Shown here: one piece after another, positions 17,401 to 26,414 of the stretch
How positions within the stretch are numbered: position 1 is the first letter of the stretch
Layout of the letters: the number at the start of each line of letters is the position of its first letter
Assembly: GCF_001717585.1 (NCBI RefSeq)
Contig: NZ_CP017042.1
Coordinates: 719,501 to 783,500 of the forward strand
Direction of reading: 5' to 3'
DNA: 64,000 nucleotides
DNA from: Selenomonas sp. oral taxon 920
GTDB lineage: Bacteria > Bacillota > Negativicutes > Selenomonadales > Selenomonadaceae
The notes under the pieces: generated by a model
What the model saw: the letters and a program-made list of their open reading frames with translations, nothing else
The model's database searches: none
Told to the model about the DNA's origin: nothing
Made by a program: the position numbers and the translations under genes

Positions 17401-18929
17401 TGACATTTCCAATTCTCTCGGTCATCCTCCTGACCCCCCTCGTGGCGGCACTCATCATCGCGCTGCTGCCGGGGCGGCTGCACGATACAATCCGTCAGCT
17501 CTCGGCGTTTGCGATGATGGTGGCGACCATTCTCACGCTCTTTGTCTACGCAGACTACGACATGGCGCGCGGCGGGATGCAGTACACGGAGTACATCCCG
17601 TGGATCACGGATCTCGGCGTTGCATATTCGCTCGGTGTTGACGGGATCTCGCTGCCCATGCTGCTCCTCTCAAGCGTTGTGGGGCTTGCCGCCGTGTTCA
17701 GCTCGTGGAACATCGAGAAGCGGGTCAAGGAGTATTTCGTACTGCTCCTCATCGTGATCGCGGGTGTGTCGGGTGCATTTCTTGCGCGCGACCTCTTCTT
17801 CTTCCTCGTGCTCTGTGAGATGGTCGTCATTCCGGCGTATCTTATGGTGCTCATCTGGGGCTCGTCGGAGCGTGTCACGAAGGAACATGCAGCGATGAAG
17901 ATGACCATTTTCCTGCTCGTCGGCTCTGCATTTATGCTGCTCGGCGTGCTCCTCCTGTATGTGAGCGCGTACGAGTCGGGGATGCGTACGTTTGATTTTG
18001 AGGCGCTTGCCGCCGCTGCTCTTATGGGCAATATCTCATGGGAGATTCAGGTGACGGCATTCTTCCTCCTGCTCGTCGGTTTTGGATCGCATCTGTCGAT
18101 GTTCCCGTTCCATATCTGGTCGCCCGACGGCTATGCGGGTGCACCGACGGCAATCTCCATGATTAACGCGGGTGTGCTGAAAAAGATCGGCGGCTACGCG
18201 CTCATCCGCATCGGCTTCTTCATCCTGCCGCTCGGTGCAAAGTTCTGGGCTCCCGTAATCGCCGTGCTCGCGATGATCAACGTCATCTACGCGTCCTACA
18301 TTGCACTCGCACAGCGCGATATCAAGTACATGATCGCGTATTCCTCGGTTTCCCACATGGGCTACGTCCTGCTCGGCTTTGCGGCACTGAACGTCGTGAG
18401 TGTGAGCGGTGCGGTCGCCTACATGGTGGCGCACGGCATCATGCTTGCGCTCTTCTTCTCGCAGGTCGGCTATGTCTACGAGAAAACGGAGCTGCGCAGC
18501 GTCGGCGATCTCTGGGGTCTCGCACATCACATGCCGCACATCACGGTCGGCTTTATGCTCGCGGGGCTCTGCTCACTCGGGCTGCCGGGACTGATCGGCT
18601 TTATCCCGGAGTTTACGATCTTCGTCGGCATCATCGAGGTCTATCCCGCGATTGCCGTCATTGCCGTCTCGGGCATCATCTTCACGGCGTTCTACGTCCT
18701 GCGCATGCTCGCGCGCGTTCTCTTCGGACCGCGTGTGGAGCGATTTGCGAAATTCCCCGATGAGCGCAGGATCGACATTGTGCCGCTCGTCGTACTCGGC
18801 GTGTTCCTCGTCGGCTTCGGCGTATTCCCGGGGCTCCTCATGGATGTGGTGGATACGGGCGTTGCCCCGCTTGCGCCGCTCTTTGAGTTGATTCAGGATG
18901 CACCGACGATTCTGGGAGGTGGTCGCTGA
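17397..18929 (+). CDS. nuoM: NADH-quinone oxidoreductase subunit M
   Basis: A 510-residue antiporter-like subunit. LCEMVVIPAYLMVLIWG contains the conserved channel glutamate, and HLSMFPFHIWSPDGYAGAP and YSSVSHMGYVLLG are NuoM hallmarks. Two ATGs occur in tandem (17397 and 17400); I use the first, which overlaps the nuoL stop and follows GGGGAGGTGG. The stop overlaps nuoN by one base. Confidence 0.95.
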   Translation: MMTFPILSVILLTPLVAALIIALLPGRLHDTIRQLSAFAMMVATILTLFVYADYDMARGGMQYTEYIPWITDLGVAYSLGVDGISLPMLLLSSVVGLAAVFSSWNIEKRVKEYFVLLLIVIAGVSGAFLARDLFFFLVLCEMVVIPAYLMVLIWGSSERVTKEHAAMKMTIFLLVGSAFMLLGVLLLYVSAYESGMRTFDFEALAAAALMGNISWEIQVTAFFLLLVGFGSHLSMFPFHIWSPDGYAGAPTAISMINAGVLKKIGGYALIRIGFFILPLGAKFWAPVIAVLAMINVIYASYIALAQRDIKYMIAYSSVSHMGYVLLGFAALNVVSVSGAVAYMVAHGIMLALFFSQVGYVYEKTELRSVGDLWGLAHHMPHITVGFMLAGLCSLGLPGLIGFIPEFTIFVGIIEVYPAIAVIAVSGIIFTAFYVLRMLARVLFGPRVERFAKFPDERRIDIVPLVVLGVFLVGFGVFPGLLMDVVDTGVAPLAPLFELIQDAPTILGGGR

Positions 18930-20383
18930 TGCTGAACGCTATGAATTTTTCTGCCATCTCCGTTGAGATTGCGATTGCCGTCTTGATGGCGGTGGTGCTC
19001 GTCCTCGACCTTGTGCTCAAAAAGGACGCGCCGCGCTGCCCCGTGGTCTGGCTGACCGCTGCAGGGCTTCTCGGTGTGCTCGCGCTTGCCGTGGGCATGT
19101 ACCCGCCCGATGGCGGTGCGACCGCATTCTACGCAGGACTTTACATTGTTGACGGCTACTCCGTGTTCTTCAAGATCCTCTTCATCATCGGGATTCTCTC
19201 GACCGTGATCTTTGCGGCGGACTACGTGGAGCAGACGCTGCGGCACAAGGGAGAGTTCTATCTGCTCCTGCTCTCGGCGCTGCTCGGCATGTGTGTCCTT
19301 GCCTCGGCGAACGACCTCATGACGGCATTTGTCGGGCTTGAGCTGATGACGATCTCGTTCTACGCGCTCGTCGCGCTCCGTACGGATGCGCCGCTCTCTG
19401 CGGAGGCTGGCATCAAGTACCTTGTCTTCGGCTCCGGCTCGACAGCAGTGCTGCTCTACGGCATGAGCCTCGTCTACGGCATGACGGGGACGATGGTGTT
19501 CCAGAATATTGCACAGGGACTCGGGCTCGTGTTCTCGCTCGGGCTGATCGGCGTGGTATTCATCCTCGCGGGCTTCTTCTTCAAGCTCTCGATCATTCCG
19601 TTCCATCTCTGGGCGCCGGATGTGTACGAGGGGGCACCCGCACCCGTGACGGCACTGCTCGCCATGTGCTCGAAGGCGGCGGGCATTGCGATTCTCCTGC
19701 GTGTCCTCTTCGTTGCATTCCCGTTCCTCGCGGCATACTGGGCACATCTGCTCGCCGTGCTTGCGGGCATCTCGATGGTGGGCGGGAACCTCATGGCGTT
19801 CCGTCAGACGAACATCAAGCGCATGCTTGCATACTCGTCGATTGCGCAGGCGGGCTACATGATGACCGCGATGGTCGCAACGAATGCGGCGGGCATCAAG
19901 GCAGTCCTCTTCTATGCGATGATCTACGTCTTTGCAAATGTCGGTGCGTTTGTCACCGTTTCCTATCTTGAGATGAAGCGCGGCGGTGCGGACTTTGAGA
20001 GTGTGCGCGGACTTGCGAAGGACTCGCTCCTTCCGGCGGGCATCCTGATGGTCGCGCTGCTCACGATGGCGGGCATCCCCCCAACGGCGGGCTTCGTCGG
20101 GAAGATCTACATCTTCTCCGCCGCGATTGACGCAGGCTATCTCTGGCTCGCGGGCGTCGGCTTCGTCATGTCGATGATGTCCGTCTACTACTACCTGCTC
20201 GTCATCAAGGAGATGTTCCGCGATGTCGAGGAGGGGGAGAAGTGGACGGAGGAGCATCTTCATCTGCCGCTTCCCGCAAGCGCGATGGGGGTCATCGCAG
20301 TCGCATTTACCCTCATCATCGGCGTCTGGGCAGAGCCGCTTTCGATCTTCACGAATATTGCAGTCTACACCTTTATGAGATAA
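18929..20383 (+). CDS. nuoN: NADH-quinone oxidoreductase subunit N
   Basis: The 484-residue antiporter-like subunit that closes the operon. The conserved channel residues lie in VGLELMTISFYALVAL, FFKLSIIPFHLWAPDVYEGAP and YSSIAQAGYMM. A GC-rich terminator hairpin follows directly, so the operon contains exactly eleven nuo genes. Confidence 0.95.
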   Translation: MLNAMNFSAISVEIAIAVLMAVVLVLDLVLKKDAPRCPVVWLTAAGLLGVLALAVGMYPPDGGATAFYAGLYIVDGYSVFFKILFIIGILSTVIFAADYVEQTLRHKGEFYLLLLSALLGMCVLASANDLMTAFVGLELMTISFYALVALRTDAPLSAEAGIKYLVFGSGSTAVLLYGMSLVYGMTGTMVFQNIAQGLGLVFSLGLIGVVFILAGFFFKLSIIPFHLWAPDVYEGAPAPVTALLAMCSKAAGIAILLRVLFVAFPFLAAYWAHLLAVLAGISMVGGNLMAFRQTNIKRMLAYSSIAQAGYMMTAMVATNAAGIKAVLFYAMIYVFANVGAFVTVSYLEMKRGGADFESVRGLAKDSLLPAGILMVALLTMAGIPPTAGFVGKIYIFSAAIDAGYLWLAGVGFVMSMMSVYYYLLVIKEMFRDVEEGEKWTEEHLHLPLPASAMGVIAVAFTLIIGVWAEPLSIFTNIAVYTFMR

Positions 20384-20387
20384 AATG

Positions 20388-20425
20388 AAGCCGCCGTATG
20401 CATCGAATGTGTGCGGCGGCTTTTT
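20388..20425 (+). terminator. terminator of the nuo operon
   Basis: The arms AAGCCGCCG and CGGCGGCTT, with further pairing inside (ATGCA with TGTGT), enclose a short loop and are followed by five T. Confidence 0.85.
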
Positions 20426-20488
20426 GAACGCGGTTTTAATATAAACTGCATATGATGAATGAAACTCGCTAAAATGAAAGGATGAGGT

Positions 20489-21853
20489 ATGATGAAGGGA
20501 AAGAAAATCGCGGGGCTTTTGCTGTGCGGACTGCTCTTTATGGGCGCGAACGCAGAGGCGTCGGGAGAGTTTCCGTATAAGAATGCGGTGCTCGCACATC
20601 GTGCGCCCGATGGGAGTATCGGCTTTGTTGCGGGACCGGATCTGCCCGTACTGAAGGTGTTCCGTACGGAGGGAGCAGCACCAGACTACTACATCCGCTT
20701 CGAGGCGAAGAAGGGGGCGTTCCAGAAGGAGACGGCAATTCACGCGCGTGTGCTTGCCGACGGAAAAGAGATTGCACTCGAGCCGGTCGGGGATGAAGTG
20801 CGTATGCACTCTTCCAAATGGTTTGCAGGGTGGTATTGCCTGTCTGCGGATGATGTTTCCGCCATGGGCAGCGCGGCGGAGTTCTCCTTTCAGCTCGTAG
20901 GCGCAGGAGATAAGGTGCTCTGGACGCAAAAGGGCAAGCTCAAGACGGCGGAGGCAATGCAGAAAATTGCAAAGGCAGAGCCAAAGGACTATCTGCGCGA
21001 GGGGAAGATACGGGCAGAGGCTGCGGCAGAGTCTGTGCGTGCGGATTCCAGACCGCGCGTATTCCTGCCCAATGTCTCACCGGAGACTGTTCAAGTGCGG
21101 ATCTATGACTATCTGGAGGAACTGAAGAAGGATAAGGAGACCAAGGCTGACTGGCAGGGGTTCACGCCCTACGTTCATACGAATGAGTGTATTCTGGCTG
21201 TGTTGGGGGAATCAATCGGGGACAGCATCCCGCTTGTCACGTTCGAGACGATTCCCTATCAGGGCGGGACACTGCTCGCGATGATGAAGGATCAGGAGTA
21301 TTATGACAAATATGCCAAGCAGTTCTTCACGATCGGCATGATGACCGCCGACGGGTTTGTTATCGATCTGACGTCGGTCTGGCGCGGCACTGCCGATCGG
21401 TGGGATGGATTCCTCAACAACCTGTATCGAGAGATGAGCCCGCACGCAGAATTCCCCTTTGAGATCAGCCACAAGAATGAAAAGGGCGAGGGGAATCGCT
21501 TCTTTGTCACGGAGCCGCGCACCGCGCGCCTTGCCGCAGGCGATGAGATTATCGCCGTTGATGGTGCCTCTGCTGCGTGGTACAAGCCGAACGAGCTGCG
21601 ACTTGTACTCCTGCAAAAGCAGGGGACCGTCGTTTTCCGCGTCAGGCATACGGATGGGACAGAGGAGGAGATTGCGCTTGCACCGGAGATGTGTCCGCCG
21701 ACAAGAATGCCGGCAGAGAATCTGGATCGCGCGAAGAAGCTGGCGTACTTTGCGGAGAAGAAAGCCGCCGCGTCCGAGTCCTACGTTCATACGCAGGGAA
21801 ATTACCCAAAACTTTTCTCGTTGATGGATGAGAGCTATCGCGCAGCACCGTGA
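20489..21853 (+). CDS. exported protein with a C-terminal PDZ-like domain
   Basis: I do not recognise a named family for this 454-residue protein. It has a clear Sec signal peptide (KKIAGLLLCGLLFMGANAEA, cleavage near residue 25). The central part has beta-rich stretches and an Ala/Glu/Lys helix near 150-180. Residues about 340-410 resemble a PDZ domain: LAAGDEIIAVDGASAAWYK, then LRLVLLQKQGTVVFRVRHTDG. No catalytic Ser/Lys or HD motif is obvious, so a binding or scaffold role in the periplasm is more likely than proteolysis. It stands alone between the nuo terminator and a hairpin. Start ATG 20489 is followed by a second in-frame ATG. Confidence 0.75.
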   Translation: MMKGKKIAGLLLCGLLFMGANAEASGEFPYKNAVLAHRAPDGSIGFVAGPDLPVLKVFRTEGAAPDYYIRFEAKKGAFQKETAIHARVLADGKEIALEPVGDEVRMHSSKWFAGWYCLSADDVSAMGSAAEFSFQLVGAGDKVLWTQKGKLKTAEAMQKIAKAEPKDYLREGKIRAEAAAESVRADSRPRVFLPNVSPETVQVRIYDYLEELKKDKETKADWQGFTPYVHTNECILAVLGESIGDSIPLVTFETIPYQGGTLLAMMKDQEYYDKYAKQFFTIGMMTADGFVIDLTSVWRGTADRWDGFLNNLYREMSPHAEFPFEISHKNEKGEGNRFFVTEPRTARLAAGDEIIAVDGASAAWYKPNELRLVLLQKQGTVVFRVRHTDGTEEEIALAPEMCPPTRMPAENLDRAKKLAYFAEKKAAASESYVHTQGNYPKLFSLMDESYRAAP

Positions 21854-21929
21854 CAGAGACATAGGCATTGCTGAATGAAGTCTGTCCGTGCTGTGCCGTG
21901 CAGCCGCTGTTCATGCTTCTGATACATAG

Positions 21930-21977
21930 AAACGGGTTCGCCAATGAGTGGCTGAGCACTCATTGGCGAACCCGTTT
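21930..21977. terminator. long perfect hairpin after the PDZ-like gene
   Basis: A 20-bp perfect stem (21930-21949 with 21958-21977) with an 8-base loop and a short T run on the plus side. Probably a terminator for the PDZ-like gene; stem length is unusual. Confidence 0.6.
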
Positions 21978-21988
21978 TGTATAAGATA

Positions 21989-22034
21989 GGGAATCGCTGA
22001 TCAAATGAAACCCATTGGATTTATCAGTGATCCC
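21989..22034. repeat. short inverted-repeat element, copy A
   Basis: The left arm GGGAATCGCTGATCAAAT (21989-22006) and right arm ATTTATCAGTGATCCC (22019-22034) are imperfect inverted repeats around 12 bases. ATA flanks both ends, a possible target duplication. The left arm matches that of the longer element at 27056 at about 15 of 18 positions. There is no T run, so a terminator is less likely than a solo remnant of a small mobile element. Confidence 0.45.
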
Positions 22035-22043
22035 ATATGTGGG

Positions 22044-22694
22044 TTATTTCATCTCATTCATAATGGAGTCGTCGCCGCCCTTGAAGAGCATGTAGCGTGC
22101 GAGGTCTTCCTGGAACTTGCCGACATCGGCGGGCATCCATTTGCCCGTGTCCTTATCCTTCTTGACCTCGACCTCGAAGGACTGCTGTCCTGCGGCTTTT
22201 GCATTCTTCATATCGTCGGAGAACAGCTTCAGGTATATATCACCGAGCTTGTCAAACACGGACATATCATCTGGATCCATCTTCTCGATCTCTTTGTCCA
22301 TCTTTTGCATTGAACCCATCATGACGGCAGTGAACTCAATGTAGTCGGTCGTGATTTTGACCTTAGCGGAATTATCGCTCTTGGATACGGTCTCTGTCTT
22401 GATCTTCAGTTCTTTGAGCTTGTCACCCATGATCTTCTGGGCGCTGTCCATTCCTTCCTGCGTTGCGCTGAGACTCTTCCCGAGCTCTTTGATGAAGACC
22501 TCACTGATGGGCTTGGCACCGTCTCCCGTCAGCTTGAAGTCCTTCATCGCAGCGGTATCACCGTGACCGATTCCCTCCGCGAGTGCCTGGACATCGACAT
22601 TCGGCTCATTGCCGCCGCAGCCCGCGAGGGCGACGCTCATAAAGAGTGCGAAGCAGAGGGCGAACAGGATTTTGCTGAGTGCATGGATTCGCAT
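22044..22694 (-). CDS. lipoprotein, DUF5105-like
   Basis: The 216-residue protein has a lipoprotein signal peptide ending in the lipobox LAGC (Cys25), then a soluble domain of helices (about 30-110) and beta strands (FEVEVKKDKDTGKWMPAD near 170). This layout resembles the DUF5105/NTF2-like lipoproteins of Firmicutes, whose function is unknown. A strong AGGAGG ribosome site precedes it. Its C-terminal strand and TGKWMPAD segment resemble the end of the anchored protein at 35516, suggesting distant paralogues. Confidence 0.8.
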   Translation of the reverse strand: MRIHALSKILFALCFALFMSVALAGCGGNEPNVDVQALAEGIGHGDTAAMKDFKLTGDGAKPISEVFIKELGKSLSATQEGMDSAQKIMGDKLKELKIKTETVSKSDNSAKVKITTDYIEFTAVMMGSMQKMDKEIEKMDPDDMSVFDKLGDIYLKLFSDDMKNAKAAGQQSFEVEVKKDKDTGKWMPADVGKFQEDLARYMLFKGGDDSIMNEMK

Positions 22695-22877
22695 AACGTT
22701 TCCTCCTTATAGTATGAAATACACGAAATCTGAGGGGATGTCCTCCTTTCCTCCGTAAAACTCATCTATATTCTAACATAGTAAGAAGAAAAGCGTACTG
22801 TCATAAATAACAGGTTTTATGAAAAATTGAAAAAATTTTAAGGCGCAGATTGTAAAACTAAGCTGTACATATATATG

Positions 22878-23148
22878 TATCTTGAACGGGAAACGGCGGA
22901 TAAGTTGCTGCAGAAAGCACATAGACGAGTAGGTGGATTGTTCCTTGAATGCAGCGATCAAGCGAAAACGCGTACATTCGTCAATTGCCGTATACTGGTA
23001 CATCTTCTCTCCCTGTTCCTTTGCTTGTCCAACAATACAGACAGAGGGAACGACTTTGACATTTAATGGCTGCCTTTGTGAGGCCGTGCTGATCGGCATA
23101 GGAAAGAATCGCTTGATAATACTTGATGTCCTGTGTTATGCTTTTCAT
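22878..23148 (-). pseudogene. decayed IS3/IS481-type transposase
   Basis: The minus strand begins with an intact transposase N-terminus (MKSITQDIKYYQAILSYADQ, then HGLTKAAIK). Within a few codons the reading jumps to another frame that carries an integrase-core piece: VPSVCIVGQAKEQGEKMYQY, TAIDECTRFRLIAAFKEQST, and ends at FPFKI near 22878. About 100 residues between the two parts and all of the C-terminus are missing, so it is a non-functional relic with an internal deletion near 23070. A probable outer end of the element (TGTAGGATTACAATAG read on the minus strand) is near 23252. Family assignment rests on recall of the motif pattern. Confidence 0.75.
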
Positions 23149-23341
23149 GAGAAAGCCTCCTTTGTGTGTGGTTTGTTTGGGTAGATAGAGCATAACACAA
23201 TTTGGCTTTCTCTTTTTATTTACTTGTGTAACATATCTATTGTAATCCTACAGTGTTCCTCTGCGGAGCAGGCCGGCATTCTTTCTTTTTTTTGCGATTT
23301 ATGTTATGATAAAGTAGTTTTTTAGATAGGGAGGAAGAACG

Positions 23342-24040
23342 ATGGCAGAGTATACATATACGGTTGAGAAGCCGTGTCCGGTCTGTGGGGAAAAGACGCA
23401 TGCGACGAAGCTGAAGGCGCGGCTCATCACGCTTGGGACGGATGAGGATTTCTGCGTGCACTACGAGGGGGTGAATCCCTATCGCTACCGCGTTTGGCTG
23501 TGTGAGCACTGCGGCTTTGCCGCCGACGAGAAGCAGTTCACGGAGGAACCGCTGAGTCCGCGCGACAAGGAAAAGATCAAGGAACTCCTCGAAGGGCACA
23601 AGATCAATCTGCCGTACACGGAGGAACGGACGGTTGAGGACGCGATCCGCGCCTACAAGCTTGGCATTTACTTTGCCGAGCGTCTTGGATGGCCGCTCCA
23701 GAAGCAGGCGGGCTACTGCATGGGCATGGCGTGGGTCTACCGCGATACGGAGGAACATGAGAAAGAGGAGGATATGCTGCGCCGCGCCGCCGAGCTCTAT
23801 GAGAAATCGGTGATGACGGAGCACTATCCGATCAACGGGATGAGCGACAGTATGGCGCTCTACATTGCAGGTGCGGCGTACTACCGACTAGGCGACTACG
23901 AGAAGGCAACACAGATGCTCTCGCAGATCATGAGCGATCAGGAGGTGCGCAAGAACGACGTAAAACTCTTCGAGCGCACGCAGAATCTCTGGCTCGATCT
24001 GCGTGAGAAGAAGGCGGAAGCAGAGAAGGCGAACAGCTAA
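23342..24040 (+). CDS. DUF2225 family protein
   Basis: A 232-residue cytoplasmic protein. The N-terminal zinc-ribbon-like part has two CxxC pairs (CPVCGEKT near 12-15 and CEHCGFAA near 52-55), and the rest is helical with a TPR-like stretch (ADEK... to YYRLGDYEKATQML, about 100-210). This matches DUF2225, whose function is unknown. It is the first gene of a tight four-gene set; its stop shares a base with the next start. GGGAGGAAG precedes ATG 23342. Confidence 0.85.
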   Translation: MAEYTYTVEKPCPVCGEKTHATKLKARLITLGTDEDFCVHYEGVNPYRYRVWLCEHCGFAADEKQFTEEPLSPRDKEKIKELLEGHKINLPYTEERTVEDAIRAYKLGIYFAERLGWPLQKQAGYCMGMAWVYRDTEEHEKEEDMLRRAAELYEKSVMTEHYPINGMSDSMALYIAGAAYYRLGDYEKATQMLSQIMSDQEVRKNDVKLFERTQNLWLDLREKKAEAEKANS

Positions 24041-24771
24041 TGGTTATTGAGATTCCGGCGCAGGTCATCGAGCAGGTGCAGAATATCGACTGGGGCAGTG
24101 TGCGTGAGGCGGTCAAAGATTATCAGCCCGCGCTCACAGTTCTGCGCGATACATGGGACCGCGAGACGCTGGCACAGATTGCTGAGGGGCATCTCTTCGT
24201 GCGCGATTCCGTGCTGAACGAGGCGATTGCAAAGAATATCGGGACGGACGGAACGATCCGCAAGATTGTACTCCGTTCGCATGGAAACGGGCGTCTGGAT
24301 CTCACCTGTACCACGTCGAAAAAGTACAAGACGATCGAACTCTCGGGTACGATCGAGGAGTTCGTTCATGTCGGGGATAAGTCCTACGCCGTCTATCGCG
24401 TGCGGGAAAAGAATATCCCCAATCACGGGCTCGTCTCGTGGATATTCTCGCGCATCTCGCTCTCGATGGTGGAACGCATGATGGGGCATCTCGATGTGTC
24501 CGACCGTCTGCCCGTGGATATCCGTGGGAACAAGGTCTATGTGGACTTCCACGAGGTGCTCGCCGCCTCAAAGCTCGGACAGACGCAGTTCCGCGGACAC
24601 AAGCTGATGGATATGATTGAGATTGAGGGCGCCGAGGTGCGTGAGGGCGGTATTCAGTTCGATATGAACCTGAATGTACCTGATGATGTGAAGGAGACGC
24701 TCCGGGAAGTCCTGCGTGAACATCGCCCGTCTGCCGCTGAGGAGAGTTCTGAAGAAGGAGAGAAAACGTGA
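24040..24771 (+). CDS. conserved hypothetical cytoplasmic protein
   Basis: I do not recognise this 243-residue protein. It has no signal peptide or membrane segment. The first 90 residues look helical, the middle is beta-rich (IRKIVLRSHGNGRLDLTCTT, YKTIELSGTIEEFVHVGDKS), and a hydrophobic stretch near 125-145 (LVSWIFSRISLSMVERMMG) is followed by an acidic C-terminus. It is translationally coupled to the DUF2225 gene upstream (TAATG) and overlaps the DUF4127 gene by 4 bases. Its job is probably linked to one of those neighbours. Confidence 0.7.
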   Translation: MVIEIPAQVIEQVQNIDWGSVREAVKDYQPALTVLRDTWDRETLAQIAEGHLFVRDSVLNEAIAKNIGTDGTIRKIVLRSHGNGRLDLTCTTSKKYKTIELSGTIEEFVHVGDKSYAVYRVREKNIPNHGLVSWIFSRISLSMVERMMGHLDVSDRLPVDIRGNKVYVDFHEVLAASKLGQTQFRGHKLMDMIEIEGAEVREGGIQFDMNLNVPDDVKETLREVLREHRPSAAEESSEEGEKT

Positions 24772-26411
24772 CCGGATTCCGTTTGATTCGTATACTTTGT
24801 ATTGCGGTGCTCGCAATTTCACTCCTGCCGCAGGCGGCAGATGCGGGGAAGCGGGAGCCGATTACGGAGAAGATTGTCTTTATCCCGCACGACAGCCGAC
24901 CGATCTCGAACAAGCAGACGGCGGATGTGGTGCAGCGCGTCGGCTATGAGGTCGTCGCTCCTCCGATGGAGCTGCTCGGCAATCGTGAGGACTGGGGGCA
25001 TCCGGACGAGCTCTGGACGTGGCTGGAGGAGAGTCTCGCACGGCCGGGGGTCAAGGCGGCAGTCATCTCCTCGGATGCGGTGATCTACGGCAGCCTTGTC
25101 GGCTCACGCAAGCATTCCTTTACGCGTGCACAGGTGCTTGAACGTGCAGCACGCTTCGATGCACTGCAGAAGTCCTATCCGAAGATGCCGCTCTACGTGT
25201 TCGGCTCCATCATGCGAACCCCGCGCTCGGGCGAAGCCTCGGGGCATGAGGAGCCCGAGTACTACCGCCGCTACGGTGCGGACATCTTCCGCTACACGCT
25301 GCTGCGGGACAAGGAGGAGGTCGAGGGGCTGACACGCCGCGAGCGCAAGGAGTACGATTTCCTCGGGCGGCTGATTCCGAAGGAAGCTCTTGCTGACTGG
25401 ATGGGACGGCGTGAGAAGAACTATGCGGTCAACGAGTACCTGATCGATCTGATGCGGCGGCGCGGCACGTTCCGCTACCTCACGCTCGGGCGCGATGACA
25501 ACGCGCCGTTCTCGCAGACGCATATGGAGAGCCGCCACCTCACGGAAGCGGGCGCAGATCTCGGCAAGACGCGCTTCCAGACGATGGCGGGCATCGACGA
25601 GATTGCCCTGCTCATGCTGACGCGTGCGGTGAATGAACAGCGGCACGAGATTCCGTTTGTCTATCCGCGCTATAACTGGGGACGCGGTGCGGAGACCGTA
25701 CCGGCGTATTCGGATGAAAAGATCAGCACCTCGATCTCGGATGCAGTTCTCGCGGCGGGCGGCATGGTGGTCCGCGCACCGGAGAAGGCGGATGTCGTGC
25801 TCACGGTGAATACGAATCCGGATGGGCGCACCTACGAGGCAAATGCGGTGCTGAACGACGGCACGCCGCGCGAGGGAACGATGTATTTTGCGGATCTTGT
25901 CGCGGATTATGTGGCAAAGGGCTATCCGGTCGCCATTGCCGATATTGCGTTTGCAAACGGCGCAGACAATGCGCTGATGGCGGAGCTGCAGCGCCGCGGG
26001 CTCCTCTATAAGATTCAGGCGTATGCAGGGTGGAATACGCCGACGAACAGCTCCGGCTTTGCGCTCGGCGAGGGCATGCTCGTCCGCCATATGGACGGGG
26101 ACTCGGTGGATCATCTGCTGACCACGCGTTATCTCGACGACTGGGCATATCAGGCGAACGTCCGCAATACGATTGCGCGCCAGCTGACATGGCTGCGCGG
26201 CGATGGGTTCTACGGGAGTCTCGGGACGAAGATGGATGCGGTCTCCATGCGCTCGTCACGCATGATGAACCGCTTCATTGAGGAGAATCTGCCGCCGATT
26301 GCGGAGGTCAATACCGTTACGGTCACGTTCCCGTGGAATCGGATGTTTGAGTCGGATATTCTCTCGGAGGATACGGGGTTCGCCAATGAGTATCTCGCGA
26401 GGAGGAGATAA
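24768..26411 (+). CDS. DUF4127 family protein, exported
   Basis: The 547-residue protein starts with a signal peptide (LIRILCIAVLAISLLPQAADA) and continues with KIVFIPHDSRPISNKQTADV, the hallmark of DUF4127. DDN in LGRDDNAPFSQTH and GADEIALLMLTRA-like segments recur in the family, which has no assigned activity. GTG 24768 is the start, overlapping the previous stop (GTGA). The mature protein should be periplasmic. A flavodoxin gene follows 3 bases later. Confidence 0.85.
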   Translation: MTGFRLIRILCIAVLAISLLPQAADAGKREPITEKIVFIPHDSRPISNKQTADVVQRVGYEVVAPPMELLGNREDWGHPDELWTWLEESLARPGVKAAVISSDAVIYGSLVGSRKHSFTRAQVLERAARFDALQKSYPKMPLYVFGSIMRTPRSGEASGHEEPEYYRRYGADIFRYTLLRDKEEVEGLTRRERKEYDFLGRLIPKEALADWMGRREKNYAVNEYLIDLMRRRGTFRYLTLGRDDNAPFSQTHMESRHLTEAGADLGKTRFQTMAGIDEIALLMLTRAVNEQRHEIPFVYPRYNWGRGAETVPAYSDEKISTSISDAVLAAGGMVVRAPEKADVVLTVNTNPDGRTYEANAVLNDGTPREGTMYFADLVADYVAKGYPVAIADIAFANGADNALMAELQRRGLLYKIQAYAGWNTPTNSSGFALGEGMLVRHMDGDSVDHLLTTRYLDDWAYQANVRNTIARQLTWLRGDGFYGSLGTKMDAVSMRSSRMMNRFIEENLPPIAEVNTVTVTFPWNRMFESDILSEDTGFANEYLARRR

Positions 26412-26414
26412 TAT

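Noticed and set aside
18893-20929. A 678-codon open frame antisense to nuoN
   Set aside because: Composition is dominated by Arg, His, Glu and Asp, with no domain; the plus-strand nuoN is certain.
26374-26391. GGGTTCGCCAATGAGT in the 3' end of the DUF4127 gene, identical to part of the hairpin arm at 21930
   Set aside because: One 16-base match is expected by chance between two sites of a 64-kb window, and it lies in coding sequence that makes sense as protein.
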